Of a stretch of DNA of 64,000 nt, positions 17,736 through 25,353 are shown in pieces (within the stretch, counting starts at the first letter, position 1; the number at the start of each line of letters is the position of its first letter). The stretch is taken from contig CAVVCU010000020.1 of NCBI GenBank assembly GCA_963746825.1, positions 113,954 to 177,953 of the forward strand, read 5' to 3'. A program made the translations under genes and the position numbers. This DNA is from JACVRW01 sp963746825. GTDB taxonomy: Bacteria; Actinomycetota; Thermoleophilia; Solirubrobacterales; Thermoleophilaceae. The notes under the pieces are model-generated. The model ran no database searches. It was given only the letters and a program-made list of their open reading frames with translations, and was not told the origin of the DNA.

Positions 17736-17775
17736 GGGCAGTGGGGTCTGCGCTCGCGCGCAGGCCCCTCTGCCC
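17736..17775. terminator. Strong hairpin between convergent genes, probable bidirectional terminator
   Basis: Seventeen paired positions around a TCGC loop: GGGCAG pairs with CTGCCC across one mismatch, then GGGGTCTGCGC pairs with GCGCAGGCCCC with one G-U. It fills the 48-bp gap between the hypothetical gene ending at 17728 and the DUF2382 remnant ending at 17777. No long T-run is present, as is common in GC-rich actinobacteria. Confidence 0.75.
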
Positions 17776-17776
17776 A

Positions 17777-18255
17777 TCACTCCGGCGTGTCGAGCTCCAG
17801 CTGTTCCTTACGCAGCTCGTCTTCGACCACTCGGTGCTCGGTGATCGTCTCCTTGCGCAGGCGCACGCGCTCGGTGGGCACCACGCGCTTCTCGATCACC
17901 AGTTGCTCCTCGTGAAGGACCACCTCGATCACCCCATCGGCCGACGGCAGCTCGTCGGCCATTGAGACGTCAGAGCCGTCGGGGACCGGCTCGTGCTCGA
18001 GAAGGATCTTCTCGCGCCGAACCTCCACCGTCGTGGTGACCGTCTCGGTCACCACGTACTTGCGCAACCGGACCCTCGTCCGCGGGCGCCAGACCGTGCT
18101 CAGCTGCAGCTCCTCTTCGGAGCGAATCATCTCCCCGTAGTGGCGGAGCAGGATGCCTTCGCGATTGGAACGAAGAGAGACCGGGTTCCGAAGAACCCGA
18201 TCTCCACGAGCGCCGTGCGTCCGCGCCAGTCATAGGCCTCGGTCATCTCCGCCAT
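17777..18255 (-). pseudogene. Decayed PRC-barrel/DUF2382 paralogue
   Basis: Reading from ATG 18255 (good site GGAGGA upstream) gives a collapsed PRC-barrel start (YDWRGRTALV, then FFGTRSLFVPIAKA) that ends in an early stop. A second frame starting at ATG 18130 encodes an intact-looking 117-residue DUF2382 domain (RSEEELQL, then two VRLRKY/VRLRKE repeats). In-frame sequence just before 18130 reads ILLRHYG, matching SALYSHYG of the complete paralogue at 18900-19685. About 25 and 30 residues are missing from the barrel and linker, and the two parts differ in frame. A shortened DUF2382-only product from 18130 could still be made, but no ribosome site is well placed. Confidence 0.7.
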
Positions 18256-18273
18256 CTGAGGCTTCCTCCGGCG

Positions 18274-18462
18274 CTAGAGCCCCGGAAGGTTCCCGCCGAG
18301 CTTGCCCATCAACTCCGAGGGGTCGATGCCGAACTTCGACAGCAAACCCGAGTCGCGCTCGGTGTCGACCTTGTCGGGAAGCTCCTTATCGGCCTGATCC
18401 GCCTTGTCCTTGTCTCCGCGGCTGCGCAGCAGCTCGAGGATCTGATCCTTCGGGATCTCCAT
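18274..18462 (-). CDS. Small conserved acidic protein
   Basis: A 62-residue protein starting at ATG 18462 with GGAG 8 nt upstream. It is rich in Asp, Glu and Lys (ILELLRSRGDKDKADQADKE) and ends in a Gly/Leu motif (KFGIDPSELMGKLGGNLPGL). No known domain comes to mind. It sits between PRC-barrel/DUF2382 family genes on the same strand and is probably part of the same stress-type operon. A longer frame to 18579 overlaps the next gene and lacks a ribosome site. Confidence 0.65.
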   Translation of the reverse strand: MEIPKDQILELLRSRGDKDKADQADKELPDKVDTERDSGLLSKFGIDPSELMGKLGGNLPGL

Positions 18463-18517
18463 TGGGATGCTCCTTGTCTCTTTAGTTGTCCCGTGAGCAG
18501 GGCCGACGCGATGCGTC

Positions 18518-18772
18518 TTAGCTACCCACTTCGCGGGTCCCGAACATAAGCGTCTTGCGCTCCATGTCGAAGTGGACATCTGTGCTTGCGATCAACCAGT
18601 CAAAGAGGTTGTCCGCGTCGCCCTCGGTCAGCTCCAGGACGTGCTCTTCGGCGCCATTGTCAAGGATCAGCTGGAGGGTGTAAGACCCCTCGCCGCCCGC
18701 TTTGGCCTGGATGAAGGTGGGCTGCCAATGTGTGACCTTGCGAACCTTGATCTGCCGATCTGAAGTTGCCAT
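18518..18772 (-). CDS. Small hypothetical protein in stress cluster
   Basis: An 84-residue protein from ATG 18772, with AAGGA 6 nt upstream; an alternative ATG at 18793 would add seven residues. The sequence is beta-rich (YTLQLILDNGAEEHVLELTE) followed by a helix (DADNLFDWLIASTDVHFD). No family recognized. It lies 127 bp after the PRC-barrel/DUF2382 gene and is probably cotranscribed with it. Confidence 0.65.
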   Translation of the reverse strand: MATSDRQIKVRKVTHWQPTFIQAKAGGEGSYTLQLILDNGAEEHVLELTEGDADNLFDWLIASTDVHFDMERKTLMFGTREVGS

Positions 18773-18899
18773 TCCGATCCTTTCTGTGGTCATGGTTCGA
18801 TGTGGGACGCGTCACCGGCAGCGTTCCCACCCGCCGCCATGTGCCTCCCTGCGCGGGGCGCCGCCCGGTGGCGGCGCCCCGTCTTCGCGGTCCTGCGAA

Positions 18900-19685
18900 C
18901 TACTTGCGCCCGCGCTTACCGGTGCGCACGTCGTCAGCGCCCTCGGACTCGATCTGCTCCTTGCGGACCTCCTCGGACACCGTCTGCTCCTCGGTCACGG
19001 TCTCCTTGCCCAGACGCACGCGCTCCTTGGGCACCGCGCGCTTGTCGACCACGACCTCCTCCTCGTGGAGGGTCACCTCGTGCTCCTCCTCGGAGATCTC
19101 GGGGCCATCGGTGGCGTCGCCAACGTTGGCGTCGGTGATCGGCTCGCGCTCCAAGGTCACCTGCTCGCGCTTGACCGGCACCGTCTCCTCCACCTGCTCC
19201 GTGGTCACGTACTTGCGCAGCCGGGCACGTCCGGACTCGCGCTCGGTGGTACCTACCCGCAGCTCCTCCTCCGAGCGCGTCATCGCATCGTCGGTGGTGG
19301 GGCCGCTCGTGTCGCGGCCGACCGCGTCGCGATCCTCGCGGACGTCGTTGCTTCGGCCGGTGGCGGCCGAATAGTCGAGCCCGTAGTGGCTGTACAACGC
19401 GGACTCCTCCTCCTGCGAGAGCTCGCCGTCGGCCTCTGCCGTCGGGGCGTCCTTGACCTGCTGCTTGTCGTAGGGAACCCGAACGTCGTCGCCGGACTCG
19501 GTGGCCTCGGCGATCGGGATGAAGCTCACCTTTGAGCCGAACATCCCCGTGGTCACCGCAAGCCACTCGGGCTTGCTCGTTTCATAGTCCATGTAGATCT
19601 CTTCGATGGTGCCGATCTTGTCCCCGTCGGCATCGACCGCATTGCGGCCGCGCCAGTCGGCTACTGCTGCCTCGGTGTGCGTCAT
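18900..19685 (-). CDS. PRC-barrel and DUF2382 (YsnF/AvaK-type) domain protein
   Basis: A 261-residue cytoplasmic protein. Residues about 8-75 form a PRC-barrel (ADWRGRNAVDADGDKIGTIE, FGSKVSFIPI), residues 80-150 an acidic linker, and residues 150-250 a DUF2382 domain with repeated RLRKY/RLGKE and REQVTLEREP units. DUF2382 proteins are linked to general stress in bacteria; the biochemical role is not established. The ribosome site AAGGAG is well placed. The MscS-like gene ends 32 bp upstream, so the two are probably an operon. A decayed paralogue lies downstream. Confidence 0.9.
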   Translation of the reverse strand: MTHTEAAVADWRGRNAVDADGDKIGTIEEIYMDYETSKPEWLAVTTGMFGSKVSFIPIAEATESGDDVRVPYDKQQVKDAPTAEADGELSQEEESALYSHYGLDYSAATGRSNDVREDRDAVGRDTSGPTTDDAMTRSEEELRVGTTERESGRARLRKYVTTEQVEETVPVKREQVTLEREPITDANVGDATDGPEISEEEHEVTLHEEEVVVDKRAVPKERVRLGKETVTEEQTVSEEVRKEQIESEGADDVRTGKRGRK

Positions 19686-19717
19686 CTCTGCTCCTTCTTC
19701 TCTCGTTTGTGGACCTG

Positions 19718-20533
19718 TTACTGCTGCAAGTCGCTTCGGCTCGGACCAGTGGCGGCCGGTGGCCGCTCGTCGCCGACCTCGGCCTGCGCTCGCTGCTTGC
19801 CCCGCTCCGCCTGGTCCTCGCCGCGCTCCTTGCCCTTCTGGAGATCGGCCTTGACCTGGCCCTTCTGCTCGCGCCCCGCCTGGTAGGCCGAGCCCAGCAT
19901 CTCGGCCGCCACCTGGCGCCCGCCGAGCCCGAAGGCCAACGCCGAGGCGAGCGCGACGGCGCCCAAAAGCGCCGCGTAGGTGATCGTCACGATCTCCGGA
20001 GCGATCCGAAGCTGGTTGAGGATCATGAAGATCGCGATCAACATCACGAGCGACGGCACCGCCGTGGCCACGACCTTGCCCGTGGGCGTATCGCCCATGA
20101 GCTTGGCCACGGCTCCGGCCACCGCGCCCGCAATTGCCGCCGCCACCACGAAGATCACGATCGCCGCGATCACGTTGGGCAGATAGGCCAGCACCTGGTT
20201 CATGAACGCCGTGACCGCCGGGATCTTCAGAGCGCCGATCGCCGCCGTCAGCACGAACACGAAGATGATCCAGAAGAACACCTTGCCTATCCCCGCCGAG
20301 GGGGACGCGCCGGGCAACACCCGGTCGACGTACTGATTGGCATCAGACTCGTGCAGAGCCTTGTCCAGGCCCGCCTTCTCGGCCACTTTCTGGACGACCT
20401 TGGCCACGATCTTGGCGATGAAGTAACCCACCACCAAAATGACCAGAAACGCCAAGAGGTTCGGCAAGAACGCGAAGAACGCGTCGAACCCCTCCTGTAG
20501 TGAGTCGGCAATCTCGAGTGCTGCTACTGACAT
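19718..20533 (-). CDS. MscS-superfamily-like membrane protein lacking the beta domain
   Basis: A 271-residue protein starting at ATG 20533 (GAGAGG 8 nt upstream). It contains four to five helices in the conserved TM_helix repeat of the CmpX/MscS superfamily (LPNLLAFLVILVVGYFIAK and LPNVIAAIVIFVVAAAIAG are clear copies). It ends at the pore-helix motif FGLGGRQVAAEM, where canonical MscS proteins continue into a cytoplasmic beta domain; here a charged, Lys/Glu/Gln-rich tail of about 60 residues follows. Probable role: osmotic or membrane-tension response. Operon head for the PRC-barrel/DUF2382 gene. Confidence 0.85.
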   Translation of the reverse strand: MSVAALEIADSLQEGFDAFFAFLPNLLAFLVILVVGYFIAKIVAKVVQKVAEKAGLDKALHESDANQYVDRVLPGASPSAGIGKVFFWIIFVFVLTAAIGALKIPAVTAFMNQVLAYLPNVIAAIVIFVVAAAIAGAVAGAVAKLMGDTPTGKVVATAVPSLVMLIAIFMILNQLRIAPEIVTITYAALLGAVALASALAFGLGGRQVAAEMLGSAYQAGREQKGQVKADLQKGKERGEDQAERGKQRAQAEVGDERPPAATGPSRSDLQQ

Positions 20534-20711
20534 CGTTGACCTCTCGTCGGTTATCGAAAACTGGGTTGACAAGAAGTCCGACTACCCCGCGGCCGTGTGG
20601 CCGCCGGGCGCCCCCTTCGGCGCATCAGCAGTCGCCGCCCTGACAGACCGCGACCTTGTTGTGCGGTACCCCGACCGAGGCGGCTGACGCTGAGTTGGCG
20701 TGCGGAGTGAA

Positions 20712-20749
20712 GGTGCCACGAGGCACCCCGGCGCGCTGTAACTACAGCG
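20712..20749. promoter_or_regulatory. Two inverted repeats upstream of the DUF2294 gene
   Basis: GGTGCC-ACGA-GGCACC (20712-20727) and CGCTGTA-AC-TACAGCG (20734-20749) are perfect inverted repeats within the 242-bp gap between the divergent MscS-like and DUF2294 genes. The second, with a 2-bp centre, looks like a dimeric regulator site rather than an RNA hairpin. The regulator is unknown. The rest of the gap (20534-20711) shows nothing else I can name. Confidence 0.4.
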
Positions 20750-20775
20750 GCCCGCACGACTGTCGAACTAGTGGG

Positions 20776-21156
20776 ATGGCGGGGGATCCGGAAGAGGGGC
20801 TCAGCGGCGGACAGCTGCTCACCGCGGTGAGCTCGGCGCTCGTAACGATCTTCCGAGACTTCACGGGCAAGGGGCCCGAGCGCTGCCGGGCCCATTGGGC
20901 CGGCAGCGACAACCTCGTGATCCTGCTCAGCGGCGGCTATACGACCGCTGAGCGGACCCTGTTCGATGCGGGCCAGGGGGCGCTGGTGCAGGACTCGCGG
21001 AGGGCCCTCCAGCAAACGCTGGCCGACAGGATGACCCGCGAGGTCGAGAACCTCACGGGCCGCAGGGTCGTGGCCTTCATGTCGGCCTCACACCAGCAGC
21101 CCGACCTTTCCGCGGAGATCTTCGTGCTCGAGCCCGATGGGACCGAGGCCGGCTGA
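20776..21156 (+). CDS. DUF2294 family protein
   Basis: A 126-residue protein from ATG 20776. The family pattern is clear: an N-terminal helix, FTGKGPERCRAHWAGSDNLV, TTAERTLFDAG, VENLTGRRVVAFMSASHQQP and a C-terminal EIFVLEP. DUF2294 proteins occur in many Gram-positive bacteria and lack a firmly known function. The open frame extends to 20656 but that segment has atypical composition and holds the inverted repeats, so the shorter start is preferred. Located in the stress/envelope island, convergent with the YihY gene. Confidence 0.82.
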   Translation: MAGDPEEGLSGGQLLTAVSSALVTIFRDFTGKGPERCRAHWAGSDNLVILLSGGYTTAERTLFDAGQGALVQDSRRALQQTLADRMTREVENLTGRRVVAFMSASHQQPDLSAEIFVLEPDGTEAG

Positions 21157-21166
21157 AGAGCCGGCC

Positions 21167-22182
21167 TTACTTCTTGGCCTTCTTCTCCAGCTTGCTGGTG
21201 TCGCGCGGCTCGAGGAACGGCTCGTCCAGCGGAGCCGGCTCGCCCGCCTCGCGCTGCTGGCTCCGCTGGAGCTCGGCGTTGAACTCGGCTCCGAACAGGA
21301 TCGCGATGTTGGTGATCCACAGCCAGACGAGGAAGACGATCACGCCTCCCAACGAACCGTAGGTCTTGTTGTAGGACGCGAAATTGGCCACATAGAAGGC
21401 GAACAGCAGCGAGGCGATGATGAAGATCACCAGCGCCACCACCCCGCCCGGGCTGATGAACTTGAAGCCCGGCTGCTTGACGTTCGGCGCCGACCAGTAG
21501 AGGAAGGCGATCATGAACGACACCAGCACCAGGATCAGCGGGATCTTGGCGAAGTCCCAGATGGTGACCGCCGCGTCGCTGAGCCCGATCAGCTTGCCCA
21601 CCTCTGCGGCCAGCGGACCGGAGACCGTCACGGCCACGGCGATGATCACGAGCATGAGGATGAGCGCCAGCGCGATCAGGATCTGCAGCGGCTTGAGCTT
21701 CCAGATCGGGCGACCCTCCTCCACGTCGTAGATCGAGTTGGACGCTCGCGTGAAGGCCGAGATGTAGCTCGAGGCCGAGTTCAGCGCCAGCAGCGATGCC
21801 GATGATGAAGGCGATGCCCGCCGCGCCCTGGCTCGAGGCCAGGTTCTCGATGCGTGCTCGTGAGGATCTCCTTCGCGGGACCCGGCGCGAGGCTGCCGAC
21901 GTTCTCCAGCAGCGTGTCGGTGACCGAAGAGCCGAGGAGCCCGACGATCGACACGAGCGCGATCAGCGCCGGGAAGATGGCGAGCACCGTGTAGTAGGTG
22001 AGCGATGCCGCCCAATCGGTGATGTTGTCGGCCGAGAACTCCTTGAAGGTGCGCTTGAGCGTGGCGACCAGCCCGGTGCCTCCGAGGTCGGTGGGGCTGT
22101 CGGGCGCGCGCCCGTTGTCGGCTCCCCGGTCCTCGCGCTTGGCGGCGACCGTCTCGCGCTCGTCTTCGTGTTCGAGTGGCAT
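21167..22182 (-). CDS. YihY/virulence factor BrkB family membrane protein, two frameshifts
   Basis: Multi-helix inner-membrane protein of the YihY/BrkB family. It starts at ATG 22182 (GAGGAGTAACG just upstream) with the hallmark DWAASLTYYTVLAIFPALIA. Two single-base excesses break the frame: near 21858 (LTST then IENLASSQG) and near 21795 (FIIGI then LLALNSASSYISAF). Downstream the frame is intact to 21167 (five helices, VFLVWLWITNIAILFGAEFN). The total is 3n+2, exactly two extra bases; about 338 residues when restored. Members were once called RNase BN in error; real function is unclear, probably envelope-related. Confidence 0.82.
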
Positions 22183-22201
22183 CGTTACTCCTCTGGGTTG
22201 G

Positions 22202-22462
22202 TCAGTCGCCCGGCCAGACGCCGGTCACCTTTTCGAAGGCCTGCGCGCCCTTGCGGTCGAGGGTGGCCTTCACCACCGCGAAGATCGCGCCCTGAACCGC
22301 GGCCGCCGGCAGAACTTCCTTCCAGCCGTACTCGCTCTGGCGTGCGCCGGGCGCGTCCTCCTCGTCGGACACGAGCTTCCACACCTGCTTGAAGATCTGG
22401 CCGCCGATGAGGCCTCCGACCACCCCGAAGAGGATCCCGAAGGGCGTGTAGAGCGCCTTCAC
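22202..22462 (-). CDS. DUF4235 domain membrane protein
   Basis: An 86-residue protein starting at GTG 22462. The N-terminal hydrophobic helix with glycines (FGILFGVVGGLIGGQIFKQV) and the later WKEVLPAAAVQGAIFAVVKA are typical of DUF4235. It follows the DUF3618 gene after 2 bp and precedes YihY by 19 bp, so it belongs to one minus-strand operon of small envelope proteins. Function unknown in the family. Confidence 0.85.
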   Translation of the reverse strand: MKALYTPFGILFGVVGGLIGGQIFKQVWKLVSDEEDAPGARQSEYGWKEVLPAAAVQGAIFAVVKATLDRKGAQAFEKVTGVWPGD

Positions 22463-22464
22463 GG

Positions 22465-22809
22465 CTAGCCCCTGTTCCTCAGCCGCCGGACGATCAGAAG
22501 CAGGGCGACCGCCCCGGCCGCCGCGGCAGCGAAGGGAGCCGGGTTGCTCTTGGCCTGCGCGCTGACCTCTTGGGCCTTCGCCTTTGCCTGAGCCTGCTGG
22601 TCACGCAGCTTGGCCTTGCCCTCCTCGACCTTGTCCTTGGCCTGCGCCTTCACGTCGGCCTTGGCGCTGAGCGCCTCGACGGTCTCGCCGAGCTCCGAGC
22701 GCGTCTGCTCTATCTGCGCCCGAAGGGCTTCCTGGTCTTCGGGTACCTCGGCGCCCTCGCCCGGCGCAACCGCCGCGGGCGTGTCGGGCTCCTTGTCCTG
22801 TGCACTCAT
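22465..22809 (-). CDS. DUF3618 domain protein
   Basis: A 114-residue protein with the DUF3618 signature LRAQIEQTRSELGETVEALS, a Lys/Ala/Gln-rich coiled-coil stretch (residues about 50-85) and a C-terminal transmembrane helix (FAAAAAGAVALLLIVRRL). Its start overlaps the Holin-X stop codon (TGATG). DUF3618, Holin-X and DUF4235 genes commonly travel together in actinobacteria; the shared role is not established but is assumed to be envelope-related. Confidence 0.87.
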   Translation of the reverse strand: MSAQDKEPDTPAAVAPGEGAEVPEDQEALRAQIEQTRSELGETVEALSAKADVKAQAKDKVEEGKAKLRDQQAQAKAKAQEVSAQAKSNPAPFAAAAAGAVALLLIVRRLRNRG

Positions 22810-23210
22810 CAGCTGCCTGCCCTTCTCTTGACCTCGTCGACGTCTTTCTTGGTGCTCGCGATCGCCTGCTCGGGCGCCGCCGGGGTCGCTTGATCGACCT
22901 GCTTCTTCCCGGTCAGCGCGAGCACTCCGGCGACCGCGAGCAGGACCACGGCCACGATGAGCGCGGCGATCCAGGGCTCGAGCGCGGTGGCCAGCACGAG
23001 CACGATCGCGGCGATCAGGACGCCGCCGCCGTAGAACGCGACGGCTCCCGCGCCACCGAAGAGCCCTGCTCCCACCCCGGCGCGCTTGCCCTTCTCCTTC
23101 ATCTCGAGCTGGGCCAGCGCCAGCTCCTGGCGGACCAGCAAGGCGGTCTGCTGAGACGCCTCCTGGATCAACTCGCCCACAGGTCTGTCTTGGGTGGTCT
23201 GGTCAGACAT
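22809..23210 (-). CDS. Phage holin family (actinobacterial Holin-X, superfamily III) protein
   Basis: A 133-residue protein with an N-terminal amphipathic helix (VGELIQEASQQTALLVRQEL), two transmembrane helices (about 50-75 and 78-100) and a Lys-rich tail. This is the chromosomal Holin-X family. There are no phage genes around it, so it is not evidence for a prophage. First of the Holin-X, DUF3618, DUF4235, YihY operon. The ribosome site AGGAGG lies just upstream of ATG 23210. Confidence 0.87.
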   Translation of the reverse strand: MSDQTTQDRPVGELIQEASQQTALLVRQELALAQLEMKEKGKRAGVGAGLFGGAGAVAFYGGGVLIAAIVLVLATALEPWIAALIVAVVLLAVAGVLALTGKKQVDQATPAAPEQAIASTKKDVDEVKRRAGS

Positions 23211-23264
23211 GGAGCCTCCTTCATCGGTGAAATCGTTCGGTTTACGCCGTGGCCGACGAGATCC

Positions 23265-23477
23265 TCATCGCGTCCCGTGGGTGTCGAAGGCCGAGCCTTC
23301 GCCCTGGTCCTTGCCGGATACCTCGCTGCGGCCCTCAGCGCCAGGCGCACCATCGAGCCCGTCGCTCGGGTGCTCGTCGATGCCGCTTCCGCGGCGGGTA
23401 TAGAAGCCAATGACCACGGAGAGCAGGATCGCGACGACGATCGCCAGAAAGATGTAGCTGCCGGAGGTAATGGCCAA
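23265..23477 (-). CDS. Small single-pass membrane protein
   Basis: About 70 residues, with one transmembrane helix (YIFLAIVVAILLSVVIGFY) followed by a basic TRRG stop and an acidic, Gly-rich cytoplasmic tail (DEHPSDGLDGAPGAEG). The start is uncertain: TTG 23477 is the best candidate because the frame further upstream is antisense to the gene at 23598. No family recognized. It lies 54 bp upstream of the Holin-X gene on the same strand. Confidence 0.5.
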   Translation of the reverse strand: MAITSGSYIFLAIVVAILLSVVIGFYTRRGSGIDEHPSDGLDGAPGAEGRSEVSGKDQGEGSAFDTHGTR

Positions 23478-23597
23478 TGCAATGCGGGCGGATACCCCGT
23501 GGGTGGCAACCTCAACACCGCGTTGGCGCGCAGGAACAAGGGTTGCGGTGGAATAGGCCCCCCGAATCGCGGTCTTCAGTGTGAGGAGGAGCACAGA

Positions 23598-23858
23598 ATG
23601 CGAAAGTCTCTCTACAGGTCCATGTCCCTTGACCAGACGCTCACCGCACTCGCGGACGGCACCCTGCGCGGCCGGCGCAGAAAGGCGGCAGCGGCCATGG
23701 TGGCCGAGCGGCCCGGTCTGTCGGTTTCGCTCGAGCGCCAGAGTCAGGCCGTGGCCGTGATGCGTGAGCTCGCGCCACAGCTTCCGCCGGCGCTGCGCAC
23801 GCGCATCGAGGAAGAGCGCCGGCGGGCGGGAAACTTCCCCCGGCACCGGTTTCCGTGA
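23598..23858 (+). CDS. Small helical protein, possible anti-sigma-like relative without membrane domain
   Basis: An 86-residue helical protein with a strong ribosome site (GGAGGAGC, ATG 23598). The pattern LADGTLRGRRRKAAAAMVAE, then LERQSQAVAVMREL and LPPALRTRIEEER resembles the N-terminal cytoplasmic part of actinobacterial anti-sigma-like proteins (compare the protein at 62412), but no zinc motif and no transmembrane helix are present. It overlaps the next membrane-protein gene (GTGA), and an ECF sigma factor gene lies just beyond on the opposite strand. The anti-sigma role is an inference. Confidence 0.6.
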   Translation: MRKSLYRSMSLDQTLTALADGTLRGRRRKAAAAMVAERPGLSVSLERQSQAVAVMRELAPQLPPALRTRIEEERRRAGNFPRHRFP

Positions 23859-24718
23859 GCGCGCCGGCCACCGTCACCGCGCCGGACATCGGGCAGACGT
23901 CGCCGGCCATGCGCCGGATGCTCTACGTGGCCGGCGTCTTCGTTCTCATCGCGGGCTTCCAGCTCTTCGTGCTCACGGGGCAGACCGAGGACTTCTTCGC
24001 CTGGACCATCGACGTGCCGCTCACCGCGGCTTTCCTCGGAGCGGGCTACTGGTCCTCGGCCATCCTCGAGCTGGGATCGGCGCGGCGGCCCACATGGTCG
24101 GGCGCGCGGCTGGCCATGCCCACGGTGCTGTTCTTCACCACGATCACGCTGATCCTGAGCCTCGTACACATCGACCTGTTTCACACGGACAGCCTGTTCG
24201 GCATCGCGTGGCTCGTGGTGTACGCCTGCTTCCCGATCGCGATGGGCACGATCCTGTTCCTCCAGCTGCGCGCGCCGGGCCGCGATGTGCCGCGGCGCTC
24301 GGCCCTGCCGGGTTGGACGCGCTGGGCCCTGGTGGCGCAGGCCGCGATCCTGATTGCGCTGGGGGCGGCGCTGTACGCGGCTCCGGTGGACGCCGCGTCG
24401 CTGTGGCCCTGGCCGCTCACCCCGCTCACCGGCCGCGCCGTCGGAGCGTGGCTGCTTGGCACCGGGGTCATCGCCGCCCACGTGGCGATCGAGAACGCCC
24501 GCGAGCGGGTCGACATAGCGATGCTCAGCTATGCGGCGTTCGGTGCTCTCCAGCTGGTGGCCGTGGCGCGCTACGCGAGCACGCCGGACTGGAGCGCGCT
24601 CGGCGCCGCGGCCTATCTGGGGTTCCTGGCCGCCATGACGGCCCTCGGGCTCTACGGCTGGTTCACGCGCGGGGCTCAGAGCTCCAGCGCCAACGCGACG
24701 CGCTCGCGCGCGCGGTAG
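23855..24718 (+). CDS. Multi-pass membrane protein of unknown function
   Basis: A 287-residue integral membrane protein with about seven to eight helices (for example LYVAGVFVLIAGFQLFVL, AMPTVLFFTTITLILSLVHI, WALVAQAAILIALGAALYA). It starts at GTG 23855, overlapping the stop of the small helical protein gene. No catalytic motif is visible and I cannot assign the family. Its 3' end overlaps the ECF sigma factor gene on the other strand by 43 bp. Confidence 0.75.
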   Translation: MSAPATVTAPDIGQTSPAMRRMLYVAGVFVLIAGFQLFVLTGQTEDFFAWTIDVPLTAAFLGAGYWSSAILELGSARRPTWSGARLAMPTVLFFTTITLILSLVHIDLFHTDSLFGIAWLVVYACFPIAMGTILFLQLRAPGRDVPRRSALPGWTRWALVAQAAILIALGAALYAAPVDAASLWPWPLTPLTGRAVGAWLLGTGVIAAHVAIENARERVDIAMLSYAAFGALQLVAVARYASTPDWSALGAAAYLGFLAAMTALGLYGWFTRGAQSSSANATRSRAR

Positions 24719-25224
24719 AGACGGCTCATCACCGTCCCCGCCGGGATGCCCAGCAGCGACGCCGTCTCCGCGTACGTCATGCCGGCGAGATCGACTGCCG
24801 CCACCACGTTGCGCTGGTCCTCGGGCAGCTCGGCGATGGTCCGGTAGAGCGCCCTGTTCAGAGCCACGGTGGGCGGGTCGGCGGTCGGGCGGGGGTCCGG
24901 CGGGTCGAGATCCTCGGGCGCGGCCACCTGGCCGCGCCGCTTCTCGGCGCGGACGTGGTTGATGAACACGTTGCGCAGGGCCCGAGCAAGGTAGGAGAAC
25001 TCGTCGCCGTGCACCAGGCGCGGGCGCGCCAGCACCCGGACGTAGGTCTCCTGGACCAGGTCTTCGGCGAGCACGCGCGATCCGCACATGCCCACGGCCA
25101 GGCGATAGAGGCGAGTTAGGTGGTCGGCGGCCGCCTGGGGCTCGAGCTGCCGGGAGGCGCGCGAGGGGCTGGGCGGGGCAATCGGCGGGGCTGATGCTTC
25201 GCGAACTTCGGGGGCGATCGTCAC
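24676..25224 (-). CDS. RNA polymerase ECF-type sigma factor
   Basis: A 182-residue sigma-70 family protein. Region 2 is YRLAVGMCGSRVLAEDLVQE through FSYLARALRNVFINHVR; region 4 is LPEDQRNVVAAVDLAGMTYA, then LGIPAGTVMSRLYRARER. It starts at GTG 25224 after an unusual Pro/Ala-rich leader of about 30 residues. No dedicated anti-sigma gene is adjacent on the same strand; the small protein at 23598 is a weak candidate. Divergent from the LuxR-type regulator with 129 bp between. Confidence 0.9.
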   Translation of the reverse strand: MTIAPEVREASAPPIAPPSPSRASRQLEPQAAADHLTRLYRLAVGMCGSRVLAEDLVQETYVRVLARPRLVHGDEFSYLARALRNVFINHVRAEKRRGQVAAPEDLDPPDPRPTADPPTVALNRALYRTIAELPEDQRNVVAAVDLAGMTYAETASLLGIPAGTVMSRLYRARERVALALEL

Positions 25225-25341
25225 TGGCTGACTCCGTCTCTTGGGAACGCGTGCAACGTTCGATCAGCAGCGACCCCCGGCCAACCGGGGAAACCCCTGG
25301 ATCGACCACGGGGTCGCCTTCAAAGGCCCGGTCCAAGCGCC

Positions 25342-25347
25342 TAGACT
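25342..25347 (+). promoter_or_regulatory. Putative -10 element of a leaderless promoter
   Basis: TAGACT lies 6 nt upstream of the GTG start at 25354, and no ribosome site is present between them. This matches the leaderless pattern seen at other transcription-unit heads in the window. Inferred from spacing only. Confidence 0.45.
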
Positions 25348-25353
25348 CGAGGC

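Noticed and set aside
22809..23210. Holin-like gene as a sign of a prophage
   Set aside because: Holin-X genes are common on actinobacterial chromosomes with DUF3618/DUF4235; no other phage genes are near.
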